From positions 1 to 32,093 of IMG/VR virus record IMGVR_UViG_3300031862_000764: 32,093 nucleotides of DNA; one strand, given 5' to 3'. This document shows positions 21,889 to 29,274 of this stretch, piece by piece (position 1 is the stretch's first letter; each line of letters opens with the position of its first letter). The translations under genes were made by a program, and so were the position numbers. A model generated the notes under the pieces. It saw only the letters and a program-made list of their open reading frames with translations, was not told the origin of the DNA and made no database searches. The stretch comes from a virus.

Positions 21889-22314
21889 TCATAGCGCTGA
21901 CGATCCGTAGCCGATTGTTCGATTTTCCGCCCGGGGCTTAAGGTCAAGCGGAGTGCCTGCGCTCCGTCCTTGATTCCCGAAGCCGCCATCTTCCCTGGCG
22001 GTCTTCCGGTCATGACAAATCTTCGCCATCGCCTGGTGATTTGCCGGATCCCAGAAACTCCCGCCGCGCGAGACCGGAACGATATGGTCGACGATTGCGG
22101 CGCGCTGGCCGCAGCCGCAGGCACAGAGGGGGTGGCTCCTGAGGTAAGCGGCGGTGTAGCGGCGCCAGCAGCGGTCGTAGCCGCGGCGGGTGGAGGTGGG
22201 GCGGGTGAGCAGGTGAAATCGGTGATACGTAGACGCGTGGACGGGACAGAATCGGCCAACTGTCAGTTCTGGACATCGAGGATGCATGCAGGGGGAGGCT
22301 GGCCTACGAGGCAT
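21889..22314 (-). CDS. HNH endonuclease
   Basis: A 141-residue protein starting in a TGATG overlap with the ATPase gene. The N-terminal part has a Cys/His knuckle (Cys9, Cys14, Cys23, His26). The HNH core follows: His-Pro-Leu-Cys-Ala-Cys-Gly-Cys (61-68), Val-Asp-His-Ile-Val-Pro (75-80), Ala-Asn-His-Gln (91-94) and Cys-His-Asp-Arg-Lys-Thr (100-105). HNH genes of this type usually sit next to the terminase and help packaging cleavage. Here about 3.9 kb of cargo separates it from terS, which suggests insertion between the two or a cargo nuclease. The frame also has a GTG one codon upstream. Confidence 0.85.
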   Translation of the reverse strand: MPRRPASPCMHPRCPELTVGRFCPVHASTYHRFHLLTRPTSTRRGYDRCWRRYTAAYLRSHPLCACGCGQRAAIVDHIVPVSRGGSFWDPANHQAMAKICHDRKTAREDGGFGNQGRSAGTPLDLKPRAENRTIGYGSSAL

Positions 22315-23735
22315 CACCCACCTCGGCGCTCCCGTATGTTAAGGTATTGTCTCAAGGAGGGGTGCACGTAGAACTGATCATGCTGTATTGGGTTGACCGA
22401 CGGGTCGTCGTAGTAGTAGTAAAAGTGCGCTCCTCCGCGTTGGCTAAGGCCAGCACGACCTTGTTTCTTAATGCCGATCACGCCCATGGAAAATAAGTGG
22501 CGGAGTACGCTGGACGGTTGCTCCCTCTGGTTCCCTCTATTCAGAACTGAAGAGACGATCTCCTCAATTTCCCTTGCAGACAGTCGGTGAAGCCGGCCCG
22601 AAAACGCATCCAGCAACTCCTTGATATACGGCACAGTTTTCTTATATTCTATTATCAAGTCCTTGTATTTGCTCTGGCTATAGACAGTCTCTTCAGCCGT
22701 TCTTGTGTCTTCCGGCTCAATAGTCCCATGTGCGTTTTGGATGGCTTGCTCAAGGGCAAACCGAACGAACGAGATGATGTCTCGCGGCCTCTTGAACGTT
22801 CGATCGATTATGTACTTCTCCGCTGATGCGCGGCTTCGGTAAGGTCTGTTTGAGAATAGACCTCGCCAGATCGCTCCGGGTGGTTTGCCTTCAAGATGGA
22901 GCGAGACGCGAACACGTTCAGCGACTACCGCCTTGAGTTCCTCGTCTGACCACCTCAGAGGCTCCTCATGCTGCCTAAGTTTATCCTGATCATCGAAGAA
23001 CAGATTGTCGTATATGTCCGACCTCAGAAAGACGGTTGTCGTGATTCTTCCGTTCATTCGTGCGTTGATGTCGTGAGCAGCCTTGAGTAGTCCCACTATT
23101 AGAAAGCGAGATCGCTCGCTTCCATCCCAACTGTCATCAAGTCGATCCGCCAGCAACCTAACTGAGGCGTTGGGCCGCTCCGTTTCAAGCCAGTAAATCA
23201 ACTCCTCTATGACTCGCAAGGGTGTGGCGACGCTGCCACTGAATTCAAACGACACCCATTGGGTCTTGATCCCTGCAAGAGCCCTTTTCGCTTTTTCGAT
23301 TAAGTTGTATAGCCAGTCATCTCGTCCAGGTGCAAACGCGTCGCGCATGTACTGATAGTACTTGAAGAGCGGTGAGGACTTCTTCACTAGGCCCTGCTCG
23401 TTGAGCTTCCATACGACTGCGGACAGAAGGGTCATCTTCCAGGCATTAGTATGGGCTTGTTGAGGTAGGATGCCTTTCTCTTCATAGTCCCTCAGAGCGC
23501 TCCATGAGTACTGGTCCGGCGTGACAGTGACGACATGGGTGCCTTCATTTGGGAGCTCTTTGGAGAGTTGCGCGAAGATCGCAGACTTGCCAGCGCCCTT
23601 TCGACCTATGATGATGCTCTTCGATCCGTCCTTGGCTCTCTTGTATTGTTCCGTTCTTAGGAAATACTCTGAAAGCCTGGCGTCAATTTCGGCCTCATCC
23701 TTCCCAAGGTCGATTCTTGTCAAGTCGAGCCGCAT
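22314..23735 (-). CDS. P-loop ATPase, Sll1717-like
   Basis: A 473-residue ATPase starting after GGGAGAGG. It has a Walker A Gly-Arg-Lys-Gly-Ala-Gly-Lys-Ser (44-51), a Walker B-like Leu-Ala-Asp-Arg-Leu-Asp-Asp-Ser-Trp-Asp-Gly (195-205), and the family feature Phe-Leu-Arg-Ser-Asp-Ile-Tyr-Asp-Asn-Leu (236-245) followed by Arg-Trp-Ser-Asp-Glu-Glu-Leu (261-267). The C-terminal third looks like a winged-helix region, with a poly-Tyr strand. Proteins with this layout (P-loop ATPase of the Sll1717 group, near KAP/STAND ATPases) are often encoded in defence islands. Codons are less G+C rich than in the replication and virion genes, a sign of different origin. It would act in the cytoplasm; the target is unknown. 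Confidence 0.8.
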   Translation of the reverse strand: MRLDLTRIDLGKDEAEIDARLSEYFLRTEQYKRAKDGSKSIIIGRKGAGKSAIFAQLSKELPNEGTHVVTVTPDQYSWSALRDYEEKGILPQQAHTNAWKMTLLSAVVWKLNEQGLVKKSSPLFKYYQYMRDAFAPGRDDWLYNLIEKAKRALAGIKTQWVSFEFSGSVATPLRVIEELIYWLETERPNASVRLLADRLDDSWDGSERSRFLIVGLLKAAHDINARMNGRITTTVFLRSDIYDNLFFDDQDKLRQHEEPLRWSDEELKAVVAERVRVSLHLEGKPPGAIWRGLFSNRPYRSRASAEKYIIDRTFKRPRDIISFVRFALEQAIQNAHGTIEPEDTRTAEETVYSQSKYKDLIIEYKKTVPYIKELLDAFSGRLHRLSAREIEEIVSSVLNRGNQREQPSSVLRHLFSMGVIGIKKQGRAGLSQRGGAHFYYYYDDPSVNPIQHDQFYVHPSLRQYLNIRERRGG

Positions 23736-23779
23736 GTTTCTACCTCTCCCAAGCACATCCGACTATCTCAGGACATGTG

Positions 23780-23950
23780 TCAAGCTGGTCTATGATGCCT
23801 GGAGTTGACGATCGGCTTATTCACTCTCTCCCTCTTCTTTGTATCCACGCCTACGACCCTATTGTCGTGCACCGTGATCAAGATCTCACCATATTTTATG
23901 TTCTCGAGGGCGACTTCGATCCAGCGGATCGTCTCGGGGTCAAGCACCAT
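23780..23950 (-). CDS. DUF2292 (YezD-like) small protein
   Basis: A 56-residue protein beginning Met-Val-Leu-Asp-Pro-Glu-Thr-Ile and containing the motif series Ile-Lys-Tyr-Gly-Glu-Ile-Leu-Ile-Thr-Val-His-Asp-Asn-Arg-Val-Val-Gly-Val (about 17-34), very close to the usual Ile-Lys-Tyr-Gly-x-Val-x-Ile of DUF2292. The family is small, of unknown function, and common in Firmicutes and some sulfate- or metal-reducing lineages. The start overlaps the end of the Sak4-like ATPase gene by 11 bases, so it is co-translated with the replication operon. Confidence 0.75.
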   Translation of the reverse strand: MVLDPETIRWIEVALENIKYGEILITVHDNRVVGVDTKKRERVNKPIVNSRHHRPA

Positions 23951-24995
23951 GCTCGACCGCCTCCGCCACCGCCCTCCGGGCCGCCTCAAACTTCCCGATG
24001 ATGATCTCCGCGCTCTCTGCGGAGAGCTCGTCGATCGATGCGGCATCGTAGTCCGCCAGCCGCGCCAGCACCGCCTCCGGAGGGGCTCCCGATTCCTCGA
24101 TGTACCGCCTGAGCTTCGCCTTCTGCTCCCCTGAGGCCAGTATGACCGGGCTGGAAGCAGCTGTAAAGATCGCCTTCCCGTACAGCCGCTCGAACACCCC
24201 GTAGGAGCACTCGAAGTCCTCCCTCGGGAGCTTGCGCGTGCGATCCTTAATGACCTTGGCCAGGTACCGCCCGTCCTCGCCCCGGTAGAACTGAAGGACG
24301 ATGTCGAAGAGGTACGGCAGGCTCTTCTCGCTGTCGTAGGTTTCCCCGACCGCCTGCATAAAGCCGCCCTCGGCGTACTTGGTCTTCTGCCGCGCCGTCA
24401 CGATCACGTTCATGTCCAGCGACAACAGCTTCCGCATGAAGGCCTTCAAGTCGCTCTTGATGGTCATCCAGTCCCGGGCCTGGAAGTCGTAAAACTCGTG
24501 CTTGTAGCCCTTGGAGCTGCGGTTTCGTCGCAGGAAGATGTCCGACCACTTCTGCTGCAGGTCCTCCCAGAAGACGGTAATAGGGTCTATAATCAGCGTG
24601 GCATAGCCGTGCCTATGTGTTCGCAGCCAGTCCACCGTTTGCATGATGCTGTCGGCCGAGGTGGACTGCTGCACGTCGAAGCGGAAGTCGCCTTGGTAAG
24701 CCTCGGTGCCGCGCTCCATGTCGATGTAGGCGGCGCTGGGGAACCCGAGGCAGAACAGCGTCTTTCCGACGCCGGTCCCGCCGTAGATGAACGCTTTGAT
24801 GCGGCTCACGCGCTGACCGGTGCGGCGGAAGGGCGAGTCAGGCACGGGCGGCGCATCGGCCAGGCGGTCCGAGCCGTTCTGCATCTTGTTATCAGATGCG
24901 GCCGCGGTCGGTAGAGCCACTTCCTCTTGTTTCACTGAGCGCTCGCTAAGTACCATATCGGACTCCCCGGGGAGCCTCACATTCGTCTGCTTCAT
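23940..24995 (-). CDS. Sak4-like phage recombination ATPase (RecA-fold NTP-binding protein)
   Basis: A 351-residue ATPase with Walker A Gly-Gly-Thr-Gly-Val-Gly-Lys-Thr (72-79), a first-helix Phe-Pro-Ser-Ala-Ala-Tyr-Ile-Asp-Met-Glu (85-94) and Walker B Leu-Ile-Ile-Asp-Pro (134-138), plus an Ile-Val-Thr-Ala-Arg sensor strand (198-202). This is the layout of AAA_24/Sak4 proteins, which assist single-strand annealing recombination. The N-terminal 60 residues are disordered. The start at 24995 has a perfect AGGAGG five bases upstream; a start at 25043 in an ATGA overlap is the alternative and has only a weak AAGG site. Its neighbours, a DUF669-like protein and a Cas4-like nuclease, fit a recombination set. 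Confidence 0.8.
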   Translation of the reverse strand: MKQTNVRLPGESDMVLSERSVKQEEVALPTAAASDNKMQNGSDRLADAPPVPDSPFRRTGQRVSRIKAFIYGGTGVGKTLFCLGFPSAAYIDMERGTEAYQGDFRFDVQQSTSADSIMQTVDWLRTHRHGYATLIIDPITVFWEDLQQKWSDIFLRRNRSSKGYKHEFYDFQARDWMTIKSDLKAFMRKLLSLDMNVIVTARQKTKYAEGGFMQAVGETYDSEKSLPYLFDIVLQFYRGEDGRYLAKVIKDRTRKLPREDFECSYGVFERLYGKAIFTAASSPVILASGEQKAKLRRYIEESGAPPEAVLARLADYDAASIDELSAESAEIIIGKFEAARRAVAEAVEHGA

Positions 24996-25039
24996 TGCAT
25001 CCTCCTCTTGTGTTCGTTTTGATTTCGCTAACTGCCACT

Positions 25040-25900
25040 TCATCTCTGGACCTTATCGGTCACCCGCCCCGGGAGACACAGGTCCGCGAATGCGCAGTAC
25101 CCGCACTGCCAGCCGGGGTTGGGGTAGCACACGCCTAGCTCGATCGCGTGGACCGCCTGCTCGATCATCCGCAGGAGCCAGCGGCACTCCGCGTTGGTCC
25201 TAGTGGTGCGGAGGGAAACAGTCTTCGGCTCCTTCGTTTTCACCGCCGCGTCAATGCGCAGACCCGCCTCCTGCTCCTGGAAGAGAAGCCGGTAGGCCAG
25301 GCTGTACACGGTGAGCTGGAGGTCGGCATCGACTTCGTTCTGGCCAGGACTCTTCCCGTACACCTTGTTGTCGATGATCACACCGTTTACGTCGACCACG
25401 TCCCAGCGGCCGGTGAGGTCGTAGGGGAACCCGTCGCCCAAGCCCACGCGGAACGGTTTCTCGACGGCAGCGGGCCGTACCGCCGGCGCTATTTCGCGGG
25501 CGTAGAGGCGCACGAGCTCGACCCCCTGGTCCTTGAGCGCGACAGGATCCTGGCCCTCCATGCCGACCTGCTCGATGCGCAGCGCCTCATCGAACCACTC
25601 GGCGCACTGCGCGGCGAGCTCGTCCTCTGAGAGATCAACGCCGGACTGCACCTTCTGCCGGTAGTTGCGTTCGGCCACGCTGTGGTAGATGCGGCCCTGC
25701 AGAAGGGTGCCGGTGGTGGGAATCGGCAGCCGCCAACGGTAACGGAAGTCGTACTGGCGCGGACAGCGCAAGAGTGTGGAAAGCTGGGTGAAGCTCAGAC
25801 TCGGCTTGTTCTTGGAGGAGTCCTGCCCCAGCGCTGGCGTAGCGGCGGGGGGTTGGGTGGATACATTCTTCTCGAAAATCGACTTCAGAGTCACGATCAT
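25040..25900 (-). CDS. Cas4/RecB-like PD-(D/E)XK nuclease with Fe-S cysteines
   Basis: A 286-residue exonuclease-like protein starting in an ATGA overlap and with AGGAGG nine bases upstream. It shows the RecB/Cas4 set: Cys46-Pro-Arg-Gln-Tyr (first cluster Cys), His73, Asp177-Asn-Lys179 in the Ile-Ile-Asp-Asn-Lys strand, Gln195 and Tyr199 in the last active-site helix, and Cys266, Cys269 and Cys275 at the end, which would hold a 4Fe-4S cluster with Cys46. Such nucleases trim double-strand ends for recombination or replication. It sits between an unknown gene and the Sak4-like ATPase. Confidence 0.85.
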   Translation of the reverse strand: MIVTLKSIFEKNVSTQPPAATPALGQDSSKNKPSLSFTQLSTLLRCPRQYDFRYRWRLPIPTTGTLLQGRIYHSVAERNYRQKVQSGVDLSEDELAAQCAEWFDEALRIEQVGMEGQDPVALKDQGVELVRLYAREIAPAVRPAAVEKPFRVGLGDGFPYDLTGRWDVVDVNGVIIDNKVYGKSPGQNEVDADLQLTVYSLAYRLLFQEQEAGLRIDAAVKTKEPKTVSLRTTRTNAECRWLLRMIEQAVHAIELGVCYPNPGWQCGYCAFADLCLPGRVTDKVQR

Positions 25901-26298
25901 GGGCGGTCGCCTCCTGGCTGCGGTACGATCCACGCGCCGAAGACTTCCCGGTCCCAGGCGCCGAACACCTTCTTGACCGCGTGGACCGCCCGTACCATCC
26001 TTTCGTCACTCGCGTACCGGGCGAGCTCGTGGATCTCCGGCGGGAGGTATAGGACGGCGCCCGGGTGGGCGGCGTGTGCCTCATGAAGATGGCGCTGGTC
26101 ATAGACGTAGACGATCAGCTCCCCGCCGAGCAGGCGGGAGCGGATCAGCGTATAAGATTCAAGGTATTCAGGGTTTGAAGGGTTGCCTTCTACCTTCTCT
26201 ATACAACTAGCTTTCTTCTGCATCAGCAGATTTTGTGCGTAGAAAGAAGTTAAGAACGAGCACTCTTTAGATTGAATACCTTGAATCTGCTCGCTCAT
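25897..26298 (-). CDS. Unknown protein (133 residues) between primase and nuclease
   Basis: Begins in an ATGA overlap with the primase-helicase gene and ends in an ATGA overlap with the nuclease gene, so it is a fixed member of the operon. The N-terminal 50 residues are polar and come from an A+T-rich piece (26150-26290) unlike the rest. The second half has an Ile-Val-Tyr-Val-Tyr-Asp-Gln strand, an Ala-Val-Leu-Tyr-Leu-Pro-Pro-Glu-Ile segment and a Val-Arg-Ala-Val-His-Ala-Val-Lys helix, ending in a Phe-Gly-Ala-Trp strand pair. No family is recognised. Confidence 0.65.
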   Translation of the reverse strand: MSEQIQGIQSKECSFLTSFYAQNLLMQKKASCIEKVEGNPSNPEYLESYTLIRSRLLGGELIVYVYDQRHLHEAHAAHPGAVLYLPPEIHELARYASDERMVRAVHAVKKVFGAWDREVFGAWIVPQPGGDRP

Positions 26299-28832
26299 GG
26301 CTCGCACCAGTAGAGGATCCGCCCTCTGCGTGAGTCGGTCTTCGTGCCGAACTCCCACCGGAGGCCGTGGGTCTGGGCCAAGTTGGACCTGATCTGCGCG
26401 AGCCGCTTCTGGAAGGAGCGTGGGGTTTTGTACCAGCCGGCAGATCCCGGCGGCGGCCCGCTCGGAAAAAGCGCTCCGGTGAGCTCGGCGTAGAACTCCG
26501 GGACCGTCACCTTCCAGCCGGCGTGCCCTGGCTGCGTGCGCCACCGCTCCAGAGCGTCGCAGATAGGTTCCAGGTCGAGCAGCAGGTCGGATTGGGCCCC
26601 TTTCAACCCGTCGATGAATCGCCTCCACTCCGCCTCGCGCCCTTCCAACCGAGCGACCAGTCGGCCAAGGGACTCCCAGTCGCCCATCCGCAGGGAGGAC
26701 GCCGTTGAGAGTTCGGCCTGTCTGATTTCGTGCACTACCTTGGAGAGCACCTCCAGGAGATCGCCCCACCAGGTGTCGCGAAAGTGGGTCGTGAGCTCCA
26801 AGAAGAATCGCTCGGTGGTCTGCTTGCCGTCGTCGATCCGGTCCACCGGGAGGATCAGAAGCCGGTCGGCGAGGTCATCGCGGCGCAGCGTGTCAGGGTT
26901 GCGCGAGGTGCAGGCGAGCCAGCAGCGGTAGCGCACCTGGCCCGCCTCGTTGGAGGTGTAGAGCTTGCGGTAGTCGTCCACCGCGCCCGTGGCCAACCGG
27001 GCGAGCTTGTCGCGCAGCCACATCACCGGGTCGTCCAGGTTGTCGATCACGAGGATGTGGGAGGCGGCCGCGGCTGCGGTGAACCCGTCCGGCTTGTCGG
27101 GCACTCCGCTCACCTCGCCGTAAGGGCCGAAGAGGTAGCGCAGCGCCATGCGCAGGGTCATCGACTTGCCCGAACCTTTCTCGCCGATGAAGACCAGGAT
27201 CGGGCGGGTGGGACACAGTTCCACGAAGAAGGTCGAAACCAGCCAGGCCTTGAAAGCAACGCCGTAGACTGCCCGGTCGCCGACCCAGTTGGGAAGGAGG
27301 TACACGAGGTGGTCGAGCGGCTGGTCTGTGGCCGGCTTGGGCGTATAGGGGCTCCAGAACTGGTTGTCGTCGAAGAGAACGTTCTCGCCGTTGCCCTCCT
27401 CCGCGACGCGCTCGCCGTCGATGCGGTACACGACGCCGTCGAAGCGCGAGACGTAGAGCACCCTCCCGCGTGCGTCCCAGAAAGAAACCCGCACGACCTT
27501 GCGCTTCTCGGCGTTGTGGGCGGCAGTGAGGCAGTCGGCATGAAGGTGCGGATGGTCCTGCCCGGCCGGGTTTACGCCGGTGAGCAGGTGCAGCCATGCC
27601 CGCCATAGGGAGGTTTCCAAGTTGAAAAGCCGCCGCTGGTCGCGGAAAAAGTAGTAGGGGACCCCCTCCTCAGAGCGCAGAAGGGCGCCGTGCGCCTCCA
27701 GCCACTCAAGGAGGATGCGGCCCGCCTCCTGGCGGCGGATGAGGATGGGCGGCTTCTGGGCGTCCAACGGGCCCACCAGCGTGCGGATGATCTGCCGGCG
27801 CAGCCCCGCGTCGATGGGGGCGTTGGACTGGTGGTACTCGCGGGTTTCGTCGATCAGCTTGCGCAGGGCAGCTGCCCAAGCCTCGCCATGCAGCCTCCAG
27901 TAGTCGGTGACGTCCTTCTCGGCCTTGCTTCCGGCCAGAGGCAGCACCACGTTCTTGATCGAGCGGGCCTCCGAAAGGGCGAGCGCCGGCACCACGAGCG
28001 CGGAGGCCGCCTGTATGCCGGCCTCGTCGCAGTCGTAGAGGACCACGACGTCGCGGCCCTTGAAGTAGGCGAGCCACTCACGCTGGAAGGTTTCGGCGCC
28101 GTGGGTGCCGGTGACGGCCAGGAACCCCGTTTGCCGGAGAAGCAGGCAGTCCCACTCGCCCTCGCAGAGAACTATTTCACTACCCGGCGGGGCCTCCACC
28201 AGCTCGTCGAGGCCGTACAGGCGCGGCGGGCTACCGTAGCTGTGGGTGCCGTCTGAGTAGTTGATCATCTTGGCCGTGTCGCCGGCGGCGCTGTACATCC
28301 GCACATTCCAGCAGGAGCCGGTCTGGTCACGGACAGGGATGGTAATGCGGCCGGTCTTCGGATCGAGGCCGATTTCATAGCGGCGTGCCGTCTCGGCGGT
28401 GATCCCGCGGTTCTCGGCCAGCCACTGCAAGGCCTTTTGATTGCGCTGCAGGTTCTCTGCCCACTCCAGAATGCGCTTCTTGTCGATCTGCAGCTTCGGC
28501 CGTTTGGCCGCCCGTTCGGAGGGGCCCGGGATGCCCAGCCGGCCGCCCAGCTCCAGGAGCAGCTCCTTGAAAGGTTTGCCGGTGGCGTGCTGAAGGTAGT
28601 CGAAGACGTCACCGGATCCGGCCCCGCAGGCAAAGCAGTGCCACTTGCCGGTGCGGACATTGAAGCCGAAGCTGGGATTGGTGTCGTGGTGAAACGGGCA
28701 CAGCCCCTGCACCCATCCGGAGCCGTTAGGGCCGGAACGCCGCTCGATCCGCGCGTAGACCTTTTCGAAGGCGTCAGCGGCCAGCCCGGCGACCACTCTG
28801 TCCCTGAAGTCGGACCACTCGCTATGCGCCAT
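26295..28832 (-). CDS. DNA primase-helicase fusion
   Basis: An 845-residue replication protein. Order of parts: a CHC2 zinc finger (Cys45, His48, Cys66, Cys69), a DnaG-type core with TOPRIM Glu-Gly-Glu-Trp-Asp (224-228) and Tyr-Asp-Cys-Asp-Glu-Ala-Gly (266-272), a linker region, then an ATPase with Gly-Glu-Lys-Gly-Ser-Gly-Lys-Ser (550-557), Walker B Leu-Val-Ile-Asp-Asn-Leu-Asp-Asp (594-601), and a Cys-Thr-Ser-Arg-Asn (641-645) plus Arg-Asp-Asp-Leu-Ala-Asp-Arg sensor region (651-657). The TOPRIM and zinc finger make RNA primers; the ATPase would unwind the fork. The start overlaps the ERCC4 gene by 11 bases. The C-terminal 120 residues are helical and may bind partners. Confidence 0.9.
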   Translation of the reverse strand: MAHSEWSDFRDRVVAGLAADAFEKVYARIERRSGPNGSGWVQGLCPFHHDTNPSFGFNVRTGKWHCFACGAGSGDVFDYLQHATGKPFKELLLELGGRLGIPGPSERAAKRPKLQIDKKRILEWAENLQRNQKALQWLAENRGITAETARRYEIGLDPKTGRITIPVRDQTGSCWNVRMYSAAGDTAKMINYSDGTHSYGSPPRLYGLDELVEAPPGSEIVLCEGEWDCLLLRQTGFLAVTGTHGAETFQREWLAYFKGRDVVVLYDCDEAGIQAASALVVPALALSEARSIKNVVLPLAGSKAEKDVTDYWRLHGEAWAAALRKLIDETREYHQSNAPIDAGLRRQIIRTLVGPLDAQKPPILIRRQEAGRILLEWLEAHGALLRSEEGVPYYFFRDQRRLFNLETSLWRAWLHLLTGVNPAGQDHPHLHADCLTAAHNAEKRKVVRVSFWDARGRVLYVSRFDGVVYRIDGERVAEEGNGENVLFDDNQFWSPYTPKPATDQPLDHLVYLLPNWVGDRAVYGVAFKAWLVSTFFVELCPTRPILVFIGEKGSGKSMTLRMALRYLFGPYGEVSGVPDKPDGFTAAAAASHILVIDNLDDPVMWLRDKLARLATGAVDDYRKLYTSNEAGQVRYRCWLACTSRNPDTLRRDDLADRLLILPVDRIDDGKQTTERFFLELTTHFRDTWWGDLLEVLSKVVHEIRQAELSTASSLRMGDWESLGRLVARLEGREAEWRRFIDGLKGAQSDLLLDLEPICDALERWRTQPGHAGWKVTVPEFYAELTGALFPSGPPPGSAGWYKTPRSFQKRLAQIRSNLAQTHGLRWEFGTKTDSRRGRILYWCEP

Positions 28833-29274
28833 GAATTTTCCCGTTGGCTTGGTGTTTCAGGAACTTCTCCAGGATCCGGTAGGTGATCGCCCGCGCGTAT
28901 TCGCGCGAGCCGGCGAAGTAAACGAAGATGCCGTACTGGACCGACCAGGAGATCAGCGAGTTCATCACGGCCCTGGGGTTGACCCTTGAGAAGGCCGAGG
29001 GTACTGCGAGGTCGGCGACATTGCCCTCGATGACAAGGGCTGCATAGTCAAACCGGGCGAGACGCTCGAGTTCTCGCTCGAAGCGGGCGCGTTCGCGGCC
29101 CGCGCAGGTGAATAACTCTGCCGGGCGCTTCCGCTCGACGGCCACGCGGTCCTCGAGGCCCACAATGCTGTAGTCGCCTGCGTCGAGCGCCTTTACAGTC
29201 TGCGCCGTGAAAGGATAGGCGAGCTTCTCCCGCGAGTCGATGGCGATTACGAATGGAGGCGATTTCCGGCTCAC
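28822..29274 (-). CDS. ERCC4 (XPF-type) nuclease
   Basis: A 150-residue protein starting at GTG 29274, in a GTGA overlap with the helicase gene and with GGAGG before it. It has an Ile-Asp-Ser-Arg-Glu opening (about 11-15), Gly-Asp-Tyr-Ser-Ile-Val-Gly (about 33-39) and Val-Glu-Arg-Lys (46-49), the GD...ERK signature of the XPF nuclease fold, with Glu in place of the usual final Asp. The rest (Arg-Phe-Glu-Arg-Glu-Leu helix, Ala-Ala-Leu-Val-Ile-Glu-Gly strand) completes the fold. It would cut branched DNA near single-double strand junctions. The longer upstream reading frame is inside the helicase gene and not real. Confidence 0.85.
   Translation of the reverse strand: MSRKSPPFVIAIDSREKLAYPFTAQTVKALDAGDYSIVGLEDRVAVERKRPAELFTCAGRERARFERELERLARFDYAALVIEGNVADLAVPSAFSRVNPRAVMNSLISWSVQYGIFVYFAGSREYARAITYRILEKFLKHQANGKIHGA

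Noticed and set aside
26730-27608. 292-residue plus-strand ORF opposite the primase-helicase
   Set aside because: Antisense shadow; the minus-strand frame has zinc finger, TOPRIM and Walker motifs.
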